A DNA stretch of 64,000 nucleotides from an uncultured Collinsella sp. (GTDB lineage Bacteria; Actinomycetota; Coriobacteriia; Coriobacteriales; Coriobacteriaceae). The translations under genes were made by a program, and so were the position numbers. Location of the stretch: positions 1 to 64,000 of the forward strand of contig UQIE01000011.1 in assembly GCA_900541065.1 (NCBI GenBank). Direction: 5' to 3'. Under the pieces are notes generated by a model that ran no database searches, had not been told where the DNA came from, and was given only the letters and a program-made list of their open reading frames with translations. Positions 17,083-25,897 of the stretch are shown one piece after another (positions within the stretch are counted from its first letter, which is position 1; each line of letters begins with the position of its first letter).

Positions 17083-17811
17083 CTACTTGCAGAGCGAAAG
17101 GGCGGCCTCGTCGGCAACGACAACGCAGTTGGTGTGCAGTTGCAGGATCGAGGCAGGGCACTCGGGGGTAACCGGACCATAGCACATGTCATGCACGGCC
17201 TGCGCCTTGGCCTCGCCGTTGGCGACAACCAGGATCATGCGGGCATACATGATGGTCTGGGTACCCATGGTGTAGGCCTGACGGGGCACGTCGTCGATGC
17301 TGTCGAACAGGCGGCTGTTGGCCTGAATGGTGCTCTCGGTGAGGTCGACACAGTGCGTACCCTTGGAGAAGTGGTCATCGGGCTCGTTGAAGCCAATGTG
17401 ACCGTTGTTACCGATGCCGAGCAGCTGCAGATCAGGGTAACCGGCAGCAGCGACGATCTTGTCGTACTCAGAGCAGGCAGCGGCAGCGTCGGGATTGGAG
17501 CCATCGGGCACATGTGTGTTGTTCAGGTCGATGTTAATGTGATCGAAGAAGTTCTCACGCATAAAGTAGTGGTAGCTCTGGGGATCGTCGTGCGAAAGGC
17601 CACGATACTCGTCGAGGTTGTAGGTGCTGACCTCGGCAAAGTCGACGTCACCCTTCTCGTACCAAGCGGCGAGCTGCTTGTAGGCACCGATCGGGGTGGA
17701 GCCGGTGGCAAGGCCCAGTACACAGTCGGGCTTGAGGATAACCTGGGCCGAGATGATATTGGCGGCCTTGCGGCTCATATCCTCGTAGTCTTTAGCTTTA
17801 ATGATCTTCAT
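17083..17811 (-). CDS. nagB: Glucosamine-6-phosphate deaminase
   Basis: Predicted 242-residue enzyme converting glucosamine-6-phosphate to fructose-6-phosphate and ammonia, the last step of amino-sugar catabolism. Key blocks are GLATGSTPIGAY (phosphate binding), TYNLDEYRGLSHDDPQSYHY and the catalytic region GIGNNGHIGFNEP. ATG 17811 follows AAAGGACG; the longer upstream frame has no family similarity. The C-terminal allosteric extension of the E. coli enzyme is missing, as in the short NagB form. Glucosamine-6-phosphate links it to glmM at 18652. Confidence 0.96.
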   Translation of the reverse strand: MKIIKAKDYEDMSRKAANIISAQVILKPDCVLGLATGSTPIGAYKQLAAWYEKGDVDFAEVSTYNLDEYRGLSHDDPQSYHYFMRENFFDHINIDLNNTHVPDGSNPDAAAACSEYDKIVAAAGYPDLQLLGIGNNGHIGFNEPDDHFSKGTHCVDLTESTIQANSRLFDSIDDVPRQAYTMGTQTIMYARMILVVANGEAKAQAVHDMCYGPVTPECPASILQLHTNCVVVADEAALSLCK

Positions 17812-17971
17812 TACGCGTCCTTTCTCGTACAAGAGAGGCAAGGCTCCCTTACAAGCACTTGCCCGCGGCCCGCGTCGGCCGCAACCAACGTGTGCGGCCA
17901 CCAGGGCGAGGTCGCGTAATGTATGTGTCTCGTGTCTAGCCGCGTCGAGGCCCCTGCCCGTCCACGGTGAC

Positions 17972-18042
17972 CCGAAGCTGTTTAGCTTCGGACAGATCCC
18001 ATCTTGCCACGGAGGGCGCCCTCTTTCAAGGGCGCCCTCCGT
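17972..18042. promoter_or_regulatory. Two hairpins between crr and nagB
   Basis: CCGAAGCT-GTTT-AGCTTCGG (17972-17991) and a 14-base perfect inverted repeat, ACGGAGGGCGCCCT with its complement (18009-18042), lie between the crr stop and the nagB start. Neither has a T run. The larger is placed to end crr transcription; the smaller may be an operator or leader structure of nagB. Confidence 0.5.
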
Positions 18043-18082
18043 AAACGTGTTTGAATTGTAGGCTAATGGCCACGTGCACTTG

Positions 18083-18580
18083 TTAGCGCTCGCGAGCAAC
18101 GATGAGCTGGTCCATCTCTTCGACATGCACACCAACGGAGCCTTTGATGCTCGAGAACTCAACGGAGTTGCACACCAAGATGGGAACCGTCACATCGTAG
18201 CCCTCGGCAGCAATTGCCTCGCGATCGAACTCAATGAGTACATCGCCCTTATGGACGATGTCACCCACTTGCGCATGCACGGTAAAGTGCTTGCCCTCGA
18301 GCTGAACAGTGTCCAAACCAACGTGGATGAGCACGTCCAAACCATCGACCGTGTTAAGCGCAACAGCGTGTCCCGTGGGAAAAATGGCCTCGACCTTGGC
18401 ATCAGCCGGTGCAATCACACGCGTTCCGGTGGGCTGAATCGCCACGCCCTGGCCCAAAAGGCCGGTGGCAAACGTCTGGTCGTTTACCTCGGAGAGCGGA
18501 ATGACGTCGCCCGAGATGGGAGCATCCAGCGTAAGGACTCGACCACGCATACCAAAAGACCTTAGGACTTTAGTGAACAT
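18083..18580 (-). CDS. crr: Free-standing PTS glucose-family EIIA
   Basis: Predicted 165-residue EIIA-Glc domain protein, the phosphocarrier between HPr and sugar EIIB domains. The region VIAPADAKVEAIFPTGHAV and the phosphohistidine block LIHVGLDTV are diagnostic, and GDVLIEFD near the C terminus completes the fold. ATG 18580 follows GAGGGGGAG. As a soluble single-domain protein it could serve several membrane permeases lacking their own EIIA; none are in this window. The symbol crr is given by homology; a ptsG-specific role is equally possible. Confidence 0.9.
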   Translation of the reverse strand: MFTKVLRSFGMRGRVLTLDAPISGDVIPLSEVNDQTFATGLLGQGVAIQPTGTRVIAPADAKVEAIFPTGHAVALNTVDGLDVLIHVGLDTVQLEGKHFTVHAQVGDIVHKGDVLIEFDREAIAAEGYDVTVPILVCNSVEFSSIKGSVGVHVEEMDQLIVARER

Positions 18581-18651
18581 GCTCCCCCTCGGACATACCA
18601 ATCAATCAAAATAACCTTAACAGTTTACCACTTGGCAACGGTTTTTGACCA

Positions 18652-19989
18652 TTAGGGAAGTTCGCGCTTGACAACCTCGACGATGTCGTCGACAACGCGC
18701 TGGGTCAGCTCGTGCGTCTCGGCCTCGGCCATAACGCGGACCAGCGGCTCGGTACCACTCGGGCGCACCAGAATGCGGCCGCGGCCGTCAAGCTCCTTCT
18801 CGGCAGCAGCGACGGCATCCCAGATGGGCTGGCAGTCGTCCAGGCCGGCCTTGTTGTCCGAATGCACGTTGACGAGTACCTGCGGGTACTTCTTCATGAT
18901 GCCGGCAAGATCGGTGAGGGTACGACCGGTGCGCTTGAGCACGGCCAGCAGCTGCAGAGCCGTCACCAGGCCGTCACCGGTGGTGTTGTGCTCCAGGAAG
19001 ATGATGTGGCCGGACTGTTCGCCGCCGATGACGGCGCCGTCCGCAAGCATGCGCTCCAGAACGTAGCGGTCGCCCACAGCGGTCTGAACCATCTCGAAGC
19101 CCTGCTCCTTCATAGCGATGGAGAAACCAAGGTTGCACATGACGGTCGAGACGATCTCGGAGTTGGCGAGCTTGCCGCGGGCGGCGAGGTCAGAACCGCA
19201 GATAGCCAGGATGTAGTCACCGTCGATCTCATTGCCCTCGCTGTCCACGAACAGTACGCGGTCGGCGTCGCCGTCGTGGGCCAGACCGATGTCAGCATGG
19301 GTGCGCAGCACGAGCTCGCGCAGGGGCTCGAGGTGCGTAGAGCCGCACTCGACATTGATGTCGGTGCCGCAGTAATCGGTGTTGATGGCATGGACCGTGG
19401 CACCCAGGCGCTGCAGCGCGGCAGGCGTGGTCTGGCAGGAAGCACCGTGACCGCAGTCGACGGCAACCACCAGGCCATCGAGCCTCAGGCCATCAAGCGT
19501 ATCGATGGCGTGGTCGACGTATGCCTTGCGAGCGTCCTTCATCTTGATGATGTGGCCCACGCCGGCACCGGTCGGCAGCGTGTCGGCAGCCATGGCTTCC
19601 TCGGACATGACCCAGGCGCTGATCTCTTCCTCGACCGCATCGGGAAGCTTCATGCCCTTGCGGCTAAAGAACTTGATGCCGTTGAACTCCGGCGGATTAT
19701 GCGAAGCAGAGATGACGATGCCGCCGTCGAGCTCATTCTGGACGGTGAGCAGCGCCACGGCAGGCGTGGGGATGACGCCGCAGCAGTGCGGACGACCGCC
19801 CTCGGCCATGATGCCGGCGGTCAGAGCGCTCTCGAGCATAGTACCCGAAAGACGCGTGTCGCGGCCGACGCAGATATCCGGACCAAGGAACTTGGTCGCC
19901 GCGCGGCCCAGGCGAAACGCGAGGTCGCACGAGAGGTCGGCATTGGCGACGCCACGGACGCCATCGGTACCGAAGATGTTCTGGGGCAT
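18652..19989 (-). CDS. glmM: Phosphoglucosamine mutase
   Basis: Predicted 445-residue enzyme interconverting glucosamine-6-phosphate and glucosamine-1-phosphate for cell-wall UDP-GlcNAc synthesis. It starts with IFGTDGVRG, has the phosphoserine-loop region RDTRLSGTML (an SG-T variant of the family's SG.S pattern), a metal-binding HDGDADRV and the sugar-binding GGEQSGHI, and ends with RPSGTEPLVRVM. ATG 19989 follows GAAGGAG. It follows rplM-rpsI but is separated from them by a terminator. Confidence 0.95.
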   Translation of the reverse strand: MPQNIFGTDGVRGVANADLSCDLAFRLGRAATKFLGPDICVGRDTRLSGTMLESALTAGIMAEGGRPHCCGVIPTPAVALLTVQNELDGGIVISASHNPPEFNGIKFFSRKGMKLPDAVEEEISAWVMSEEAMAADTLPTGAGVGHIIKMKDARKAYVDHAIDTLDGLRLDGLVVAVDCGHGASCQTTPAALQRLGATVHAINTDYCGTDINVECGSTHLEPLRELVLRTHADIGLAHDGDADRVLFVDSEGNEIDGDYILAICGSDLAARGKLANSEIVSTVMCNLGFSIAMKEQGFEMVQTAVGDRYVLERMLADGAVIGGEQSGHIIFLEHNTTGDGLVTALQLLAVLKRTGRTLTDLAGIMKKYPQVLVNVHSDNKAGLDDCQPIWDAVAAAEKELDGRGRILVRPSGTEPLVRVMAEAETHELTQRVVDDIVEVVKRELP

Positions 19990-20039
19990 AGGATTGCTCC
20001 TTCCCAAGTGGGCAAAACGCAGTCGCCCACCCTAGTCGA

Positions 20040-20083
20040 AAAAGAAAAGCGGGACCCGCCGAGCAATCGGCAGGCCCCGCTTG
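20040..20083 (-). terminator. Terminator of the rplM-rpsI operon
   Basis: On the minus strand AAGCGGGGCCTGCCG pairs with CGGCGGGTCCCGCTT and is followed by TTCTTTTT. It lies between the rpsI stop and the glmM start. Confidence 0.9.
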
Positions 20084-20112
20084 TACATTGTATCTCGTAA
20101 GGAGATAAAACC

Positions 20113-20508
<396 letters not shown>

Positions 20509-20510
20509 CT

Positions 20511-20954
20511 TTAAGCCTCCAGCTCAATCTTCGTGGGGTTCTGGGCAGCGTGCGGATGCTCGGCACCAGCGTAGACCTTAAGCTTGGTCATCTGGGCACG
20601 GCCGAGGGTGGTCTTGGGCAGCATGCCGCGAACGGCGCGCTCGATGACCTTCTCCGGGTGCTTCTCCATAGCCTGGCGGAAGCTCTCAGCCTTGAGGCCG
20701 CCGTTGTAGCCGCTGTGGCGATAATAGGTCTTCGTGTCGGCCTTGTTACCGGTAAGCTGGACCTTATCGGCGTTGATGACGACAACGAAGTCGCCGCAGT
20801 CGCTGTTGGGCGTGAACTGGGGCTTGTTCTTACCGCGCAGGATCATTGCGATCTGGGTGGCAAGACGGCCCAGGACAGCACCATCGGCGTCGACGAGAAC
20901 CCAGTTGCGCTGGACCTCGCCCTGCTTGGCGTAGTGAGTCGATTTCGAAATCAC
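20511..20954 (-). CDS. rplM: 50S ribosomal protein L13
   Basis: Predicted 147 residues. RNWVLVDADGAVLGRLATQ and RGMLPKTTLGRAQMTKLKVY are L13 signatures. The start is GTG 20954, which follows GGAGGAG at a good distance. First gene of the rplM-rpsI operon. Confidence 0.98.
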   Translation of the reverse strand: MISKSTHYAKQGEVQRNWVLVDADGAVLGRLATQIAMILRGKNKPQFTPNSDCGDFVVVINADKVQLTGNKADTKTYYRHSGYNGGLKAESFRQAMEKHPEKVIERAVRGMLPKTTLGRAQMTKLKVYAGAEHPHAAQNPTKIELEA

Positions 20955-21020
20955 TTAGACTCCTCCATGTACAGTACGTGTTGTTACAGAGATTCACGGG
21001 GCTCTGCAAGTAACCCGTCC

Positions 21021-21048
21021 ATATTACCCCGCTCGCCGCCCGAGTCAA
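21021..21048 (-). promoter_or_regulatory. Promoter of rplM-rpsI
   Basis: On the minus strand TTGACT (21048-21043) and TAATAT (21026-21021) are separated by 16 bases. This predicts a transcription start near 21014 and a leader of about 60 bases. Confidence 0.7.
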
Positions 21049-21111
21049 CAGGTATTTTGGCTCCAACCAGAGTTTCTGCACATGTCATCCATGGGTCATG
21101 ACGTCGCGACA

Positions 21112-21990
21112 CTAGCGCTCGACAAATGCCTCGATATCGCTCAGTAGGCGCTTTGCCTCCTGGCGACCCTGAATATACAGGTCGAGCAGCTTTGCCGGAT
21201 CGTGTTCGACATGGCCGACCTCGACCGGCTTTTGCGGAGCAACGACCAACGCACGGCCCTCGCGCTCATACTTCCACAGGTGCATGCGCTGGATGTTATA
21301 GCGGTCGTGGCGCGTCTCGATAGCCTCGAGCAGGTAGGGGTAGTCGGCATAGCGAGCACGTGCGGCGGGCATAAACTCGTAGGGCTTTTTCTCGTACGAG
21401 CGGTCCTGCGTGACAATGACAACCGCGCGATTGAAGCCCGCTTCCTCCAGCACATGCTCGATAGGAACCGAATCGGCTACGCCGCCGTCGACGTATTTGT
21501 GCCCGTCTATCTCGACCGGCGGCGTCACCAGCGGCAGTGACGTCGAGGCGCGCACGGCGTCAAGGTCAAGTACGGCGCTTTTGACCGGCAGGTACGTGGC
21601 GGTTCCAAAGAGCATGTCCGTCGCGACGGCGTACATCTCGATGGGGCTCGCGTCGAACGTTTCGTTGTCGAAGGGGTCCAGGCGGTCCTGGACATCGTTG
21701 AAGATAAAGTCGTAACCCACGATGGAGCCCGTGGACGCAAACGATGCGGCGCCCATGAAGCGGTTGTCGTTGCAGAAAGCCAGGTTGATGCGGTTGGCAC
21801 GGCCGATCTGGTGCGACTTGTAGTTTACGCCGTTGAGGGCGCCGGCCGATACGCCATATACCGCCGGAATCTCGACGCCGGCCTCCATGAGAACGTCGAG
21901 CACGCCTGCGGTGAACTGTCCACGAAAACTACCGCCCTCCAGGACGAGCGCGACCTTGCCGGCGTTCTTTGCTTTATCTTCTGCAGTCAT
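21112..21990 (-). CDS. Patatin-like phospholipase
   Basis: Predicted 292-residue patatin-family hydrolase. The oxyanion-hole block LEGGSFRGQFTAG is followed by the nucleophile elbow GVSAG (GxSxG) and the catalytic aspartate in DGGVADSVP, giving the Ser-Asp dyad of the family. No signal peptide is visible, so it is probably cytoplasmic or membrane-associated, acting on phospholipids or other acyl esters. ATG 21990 follows GGAGG. Closest in style to the YjjU-like bacterial group. The gene is single. Confidence 0.9.
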   Translation of the reverse strand: MTAEDKAKNAGKVALVLEGGSFRGQFTAGVLDVLMEAGVEIPAVYGVSAGALNGVNYKSHQIGRANRINLAFCNDNRFMGAASFASTGSIVGYDFIFNDVQDRLDPFDNETFDASPIEMYAVATDMLFGTATYLPVKSAVLDLDAVRASTSLPLVTPPVEIDGHKYVDGGVADSVPIEHVLEEAGFNRAVVIVTQDRSYEKKPYEFMPAARARYADYPYLLEAIETRHDRYNIQRMHLWKYEREGRALVVAPQKPVEVGHVEHDPAKLLDLYIQGRQEAKRLLSDIEAFVER

Positions 21991-22100
21991 ATTGACCTCC
22001 TGCGATTGCGTTTTGGCTTTCTTCTACCCAGTTTTGGAATGGAGGGCGCATAGGTTTTGGAGTTGAGAAGGGCGTGGCGGTCAACCAACCCCAGAGCATG

Positions 22101-22380
22101 AGTTGCCGCCGGGAAAGCGCGTCCCAGTCTGAGGGGCGATTCTGTGATGAATTTTCCGCTAGCCATTCATTTGGAAACTGCATCCCATTCCGAACGAGGA
22201 TTCCGGGATGTACTTTCCGCTTGAGCTGCCATTGGGAAAGCATGTCCCACTCTACGGCTCGATTCCGGGTCGTAGTTTCCGCTTGAGGCACCATCCGGAA
22301 ACTACGTCCCAGTCTGAGCGCGGATTCCGGGACGCGCTTTCCGCCTGAGCTGCCATTGGGAATGCACGTCTCACTCTGCG
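22101..22380. repeat. Tandem array of ~62-bp hairpin-forming repeats
   Basis: Four and a half imperfect units begin with GGAA(A) at 22112, 22173, 22235, 22297 and 22359, a period of 61-62 bases. Each holds GGAAA...CGTCCC, then GATTCCGGGACG...TTTCC, so one unit can fold into a long hairpin (GGAAA/TTTCC and GTCCC/GGGAC). In the unit at 22173 both sides change together (ATCCC/GGGAT), which supports pairing. The period is not a multiple of three and frames do not persist, so it is not coding. There are no spacers of CRISPR type. Confidence 0.85.
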
Positions 22381-22404
22381 TTGCCGCAGTGCCTTCTTTA
22401 CGCC

Positions 22405-22437
22405 CGCGCCCTGCGCAGAGTTCGATTCTCCGCGGTA
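22405..22437 (+). repeat. tmRNA-tail-like repeat, copy 1
   Basis: A 33-base segment containing AGTTCGATTCTCCGCG, the T-arm and acceptor-side sequence of the tmRNA 3' end, in opposite orientation to ssrA. Copy 2 at 22617-22649 differs at two positions. Confidence 0.75.
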
Positions 22438-22526
22438 GGGGGGGGATCCGTTGATGCGGCGCATGACCGGCTGAGATTCGATAAACATCGCATCTGTTTT
22501 GGGTTGGGGCTTTGCGCGGAGAATCC

Positions 22527-22549
22527 GCGTATTTGCTTCGCAAATACGC
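22527..22549. other. Perfect 10-bp hairpin between tmRNA-tail repeats
   Basis: GCGTATTTGC and GCAAATACGC pair around TTC. Just before it (22514-22525) is GCGCGGAGAATC, a direct copy of part of the ssrA 3' end at 22712-22723. Confidence 0.55.
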
Positions 22550-22616
22550 ACCGGCTTCGGCCGCCTGCCGGCGTCCTCGCCCGCTCGCTACAAACGCTTC
22601 GCATTTGTTTAACGCT

Positions 22617-22649
22617 CGCGCCCTGCATAGAGTTCGATTCTCCGCGGTA
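22617..22649 (+). repeat. tmRNA-tail-like repeat, copy 2
   Basis: Nearly identical to 22405-22437 and again containing AGTTCGATTCTCCGCG. It lies 55 bases from the real tmRNA 3' end and in inverted orientation to it. Confidence 0.75.
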
Positions 22650-22655
22650 CGGACA

Positions 22656-22695
22656 AGAAATAAAAAGGCAGGTAGATATAAGTATCTACCTGCCT
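22656..22695 (-). terminator. Terminator of ssrA
   Basis: On the minus strand AGGCAGGTAGATA pairs with TATCTACCTGCCT and a TTTTTATTT tail follows. It starts 9 bases beyond the tmRNA CCA end. Confidence 0.88.
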
Positions 22696-22703
22696 GTTAC
22701 TTA

Positions 22704-23067
22704 TGGTGGAGGCGCGGAGAATCGAACTCCGGTCCACGAAAGCCCCCTGATTGGCATCTCCAAGCTCAGTCGCTGGTTTAGTCTCGGACGCTTTGCGCGC
22801 AGCGACACGCTCGCGGCATCCCAACCGGTTCGGTCTTAGCCCGCGCCATACCGATTACGTGCGCGGGAGCATTCCCCTAACATGACGTCGCGCCGGTGTC
22901 GGGGAAATCACCGGGTTGACGCGCCGCTATAAACTAAGCAGCGAGAGCCATAGGCTCAAAAGAAGAGTTGTTGTCAATTCAATTTGACGGTACCCCTGTT
23001 TAACGAGGCGAGGAGACCTCGGCTTGCTTCCTCTCTCAGAGCTATCGTGTCGAAACCAGTCGCCCCC
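22704..23067 (-). ncRNA. ssrA: tmRNA (transfer-messenger RNA)
   Basis: About 364-nt tmRNA that rescues stalled ribosomes and tags incomplete proteins. The 5' end GGGGGCG pairs with CGCCTCC next to the 3' ACCA, the 5' domain has GACTGGTTTCGACACG, and the 3' T arm is GGAGTTCGATTCTCC. The tag frame lies at 22975-22934: resume codon GAC, then the predicted peptide (A)DNNSSFEPMALAA and TAG. The ALAA end is the usual protease degron. The resume codon choice is inferred from the frame. It has its own terminator and is divergent from the gene at 23305. Confidence 0.95.
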
Positions 23068-23099
23068 GAATGTCGGGAAAGTCTGGATGGCATTGGACA

Positions 23100-23127
23100 C
23101 GAGTACCCAACACCCGTCGACTTTTCA
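23100..23127 (-). promoter_or_regulatory. Possible ssrA promoter
   Basis: On the minus strand TTGAAA (23127-23122) lies 17 bases before the weak -10-like TACTCG (about 23105-23100). The start would be some 25-30 bases before the mature tmRNA 5' end, consistent with a processed leader. Confidence 0.35.
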
Positions 23128-23304
23128 AGGAACATACGGGGCGAGCCCCGCTTGTGGAGTGTTATCTTACCACGTTCTGAAAGCGGACAGCTGTTCTATG
23201 CACGAGCTGTGAAGACCCCAATGTGCGCTGTACTTCACACTTTTGCTACCGATTGCGTCACGTATATTTTCGCCAAGCACAATTGACCCGTTGAAAGGAC
23301 CGTT

Positions 23305-23739
23305 ATGGATACCAAGCAGCAACTCGTCAATGCCCTCGTAGGCCTGGGCTCAACCATTACCGAAGCTATGGATGTCATCGAGGGCTTTGTCCCCTGCGGA
23401 CATCCCGCCCTCACGGTATCGAACGCACTCGTCGCGCTGGACGCCGACGATGATGCTGTTCTCGCCCAGCAGCTTGAGACCGTCGAGGGCTTTATCGACC
23501 ACGTGAGCGAAAACCGCGGCGTGGCCGCCTACCACGGCATCGAGGTCGAGCTCGCGGGTCCCAAAGCCGATTTGCTCGCAGCAATCCGCGAGGTAGGCGC
23601 CCTTATGCAGACCGCAGGCGTCAAGAACACCCAGGTCAACGAGTGGGTCTACCGCAGTCTGACAGCACTAAACGATTCCGACGAAAAGGCAGCCGAGCAG
23701 CTCGCAGAAAGCCCCGCCATCAAAGCTTCACTTGCCTAA
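23305..23739 (+). CDS. Hypothetical protein, 144 residues
   Basis: Not recognised. The product is acidic and mostly helical, without signal peptide, membrane segment or known motif; the first half has the heptad-like stretch LVNALVGLGSTITEAMDVIE and the single Cys lies in PCGHP. ATG 23305 follows GAAAGGACC at a proper distance, and codon use is like that of neighbours, so it is likely a real gene. It diverges from ssrA and converges with the metal ATPase gene, so the context says nothing about its role. Confidence 0.75.
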   Translation: MDTKQQLVNALVGLGSTITEAMDVIEGFVPCGHPALTVSNALVALDADDDAVLAQQLETVEGFIDHVSENRGVAAYHGIEVELAGPKADLLAAIREVGALMQTAGVKNTQVNEWVYRSLTALNDSDEKAAEQLAESPAIKASLA

Positions 23740-23784
23740 AAAGGCCTGCACCCTGGCGGCTGCGGTGCCGCCCGAATGCAGGCC
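23738..23784 (-). terminator. Terminator of the P-type ATPase operon
   Basis: On the minus strand GGCCTGCA pairs with TGCAGGCC around an inner GGCGGC/GCCGCC hairpin and is followed by TTTTTAGG. It touches the stop codon of the convergent gene and may act on both strands. Confidence 0.75.
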
Positions 23785-23803
23785 ATAAACTAAAGCAAAA
23801 GCG

Positions 23804-25879
23804 CTAGCGCAGATATGCCTTCGCGTTGCTCAGGCTGTAGGCAATCGTCGAGCCGTTGTGCAGCAGCGATGACGCCTGCGGGGTAATCGCGCCGGTAATG
23901 CCCAGTGCCAGGAGCGCCGAGTTGGTGAGCATTACCTTAGAGTAGGAGCTCGTCAGACGATCAACGAGGCCCTGGCTCATACGGCGCAGACGCACGATCG
24001 CAGCCAGATCCGTATCGGTCAGGATGATATCGGCGACCTCCTTGGCGATGTCGCTTCCACCGCCCATTGCCAGCCCCACGTCGGCCAAACCGAGTGCCGG
24101 CGAATCGTTGACGCCGTCGCCCACCATGGCAACGTGGCGCCCCTCGCCCTTAATGCGCTCAACATACGCGTACTTGTCCTCGGGCAGCAGCTCGGCCTTA
24201 AACTCGTCGACACCCGCCTCGCGAGCAATGCGCTCGGCCGTGCGCTCCGAGTCGCCCGTGAGCATGACCACGTGCTTAACGCCCAACGCGTGCAAGTCGG
24301 CGATAGCCTCGCGAACCCCGGGCTTAAGCGGGTCCTCGATACCGAGCACGCCCACAACGGTGCCATCGACCGCCAGGTACAGCGGCGACAGCCCCTGCAT
24401 CTGGGACTCGATTTGCTCCTTAATGTCGGACTCGAGCTGCGCGCTCTCATCCTCAAATACAAAGTGCGCGGAACCGATGATGGCGCGACGCCCTTCAATG
24501 GACGAAGCGATGCCGTGCGCCACGATGTACTCGACGGCGGCATGGCGCTCGCGGTGCTCGAGCCCGCGCTCGCGGGCGGCGTTGACCACGGCACGCGCCA
24601 CCGGATGCGGAAAATGCTCCTCCAAGCAAGCGGAAAGGCGCAGGATCTCGTCCTCGCTCCAACCATCGGTGGTGAGCACGCAGGCAAGACGCGGCTGCGC
24701 CTCGGTAAGCGTGCCGGTCTTATCAAACACAATGGTGTCGGCCTTGGCAAACGACTCAAAGTACTTGGCGCCCTTGACCATAACACCCATCTTGGCAGCA
24801 TCGCTCATGGCAGTCATGACGGCGACGGAACCCGTGAGCTTGAGTGCGCACGAGTAGTCGACCATCAGTGCCGCCGAGGTCTTGATGAGGCTGCGGGTGG
24901 TAAGCGCAACCAGGCCCGCGAGCAGGAAGTTCCACGGGACGATCTTGTTGGCGAGGTCTTCCATGTGCGACTGGCCCTCGGACTTGAGCGAATCGGCCGT
25001 CTGCACGAGCGAGACGATCGAGCGGAGCTTGGTCTGCGCCGTGTTGGCGCGCACGCGCACCAAGATGCTGCCGTCTTCCACGACGGTACCGGCGAACACA
25101 TCGTCGCCCACGCTGCGCTCGACGGCCAGCGGCTCGCCGGTCAGGGTCGCTTGGTTGACCATAGCGCTCCCCTGCTCGACAACACCGTCGATGCAAATGG
25201 ACATGCCAGTGCGCACGGCGACCAAATCGCCGGGCTCGAGCTCGGTCGCGGCAACGCTTACCTCGGTGTCGCCGACAACCTTTTGCGCCTTGTCGGGCAC
25301 ATCGAGCAGCGAGTTGATGAGCTCGTTTTCGCTCATGGCGCGAGTGTAGTCCTCGAGCAGCTCGCCCACGTTGAGCAAGAACATTGTCTGGCCCGCGGTG
25401 TCGACATCACGCTTGACGAACGAAATGCCGATGGCCGAAGCGTCGAGCACAGGAACGGTCAGGCGCGGCTGTGCCAGCTCATGAAGGGCAGCGCGCAAAA
25501 ATGCCATGTAACCGGCCACGACAAACACCGCACGCAGAGGCGTCGGCAAGAACCAACGGCGCGCGTAGTGGGCGCCGATAAGTGTGGCAAGATCCATGAC
25601 GAGCTTGTGCTTGCGCGGCTCGAGTTGCATCACGTAGCCCGACTTGGCATCGGCGATAGCTTGAGCATCGAGCGCGCCCAAGGCATCGAGCACGCTCGCG
25701 CGGCGCGGCTCGTCGTACTCCAGCGCCATCTGGCCAATGCGGCCATACACGCGCACCTTGCGCACGCCATCGATGTCGCCGCCAAGCTTTAGAAGCGCAT
25801 CGAGATCGCTCTCTGGCACAGGACCCGCCAACTGAAGGCGGGTCCTGCCAGGGATCTCGCTGATAATCGAGAATCTCAT
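23804..25879 (-). CDS. P1B-type heavy-metal transporting ATPase
   Basis: Predicted 691-residue metal-pumping ATPase of the cell membrane. It has a short N-terminal domain in place of a CxxC metal-binding domain, the actuator motif TGEP (247-250), the intramembrane metal motif SCALK (343-347, where copper pumps have CPC), the phosphorylation site DKTGT (386-390) and the hinge GDGVNDSPAL. The SCA-type site and absence of CxxC argue against copper and fit a less common specificity such as manganese, zinc or iron. It follows a small DUF6110-like gene by 18 bases, forming an operon. Substrate is inference only. Confidence 0.88.
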   Translation of the reverse strand: MRFSIISEIPGRTRLQLAGPVPESDLDALLKLGGDIDGVRKVRVYGRIGQMALEYDEPRRASVLDALGALDAQAIADAKSGYVMQLEPRKHKLVMDLATLIGAHYARRWFLPTPLRAVFVVAGYMAFLRAALHELAQPRLTVPVLDASAIGISFVKRDVDTAGQTMFLLNVGELLEDYTRAMSENELINSLLDVPDKAQKVVGDTEVSVAATELEPGDLVAVRTGMSICIDGVVEQGSAMVNQATLTGEPLAVERSVGDDVFAGTVVEDGSILVRVRANTAQTKLRSIVSLVQTADSLKSEGQSHMEDLANKIVPWNFLLAGLVALTTRSLIKTSAALMVDYSCALKLTGSVAVMTAMSDAAKMGVMVKGAKYFESFAKADTIVFDKTGTLTEAQPRLACVLTTDGWSEDEILRLSACLEEHFPHPVARAVVNAARERGLEHRERHAAVEYIVAHGIASSIEGRRAIIGSAHFVFEDESAQLESDIKEQIESQMQGLSPLYLAVDGTVVGVLGIEDPLKPGVREAIADLHALGVKHVVMLTGDSERTAERIAREAGVDEFKAELLPEDKYAYVERIKGEGRHVAMVGDGVNDSPALGLADVGLAMGGGSDIAKEVADIILTDTDLAAIVRLRRMSQGLVDRLTSSYSKVMLTNSALLALGITGAITPQASSLLHNGSTIAYSLSNAKAYLR

Positions 25880-25897
25880 AGTTTGTGTCTGGGAGCG

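Noticed and set aside
22101..22380. CRISPR array
   Set aside because: Units follow each other directly without unique spacers, and no cas gene is present.
21974..22543. 189-residue minus-strand frame across the 62-bp repeats, seeming to encode a repetitive protein
   Set aside because: The repeat period is not a multiple of three, no ribosome site is seen, and the conserved feature is base pairing rather than a protein frame.
22381..22839. 152-residue plus-strand frame over the tmRNA region
   Set aside because: It covers the tmRNA-tail repeats, the terminator and the antisense of tmRNA; the RNA gene explains the sequence.
24134..25792. 552-residue plus-strand frame opposite the metal ATPase
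   Set aside because: Antisense shadow of a clearly recognised P-type ATPase.
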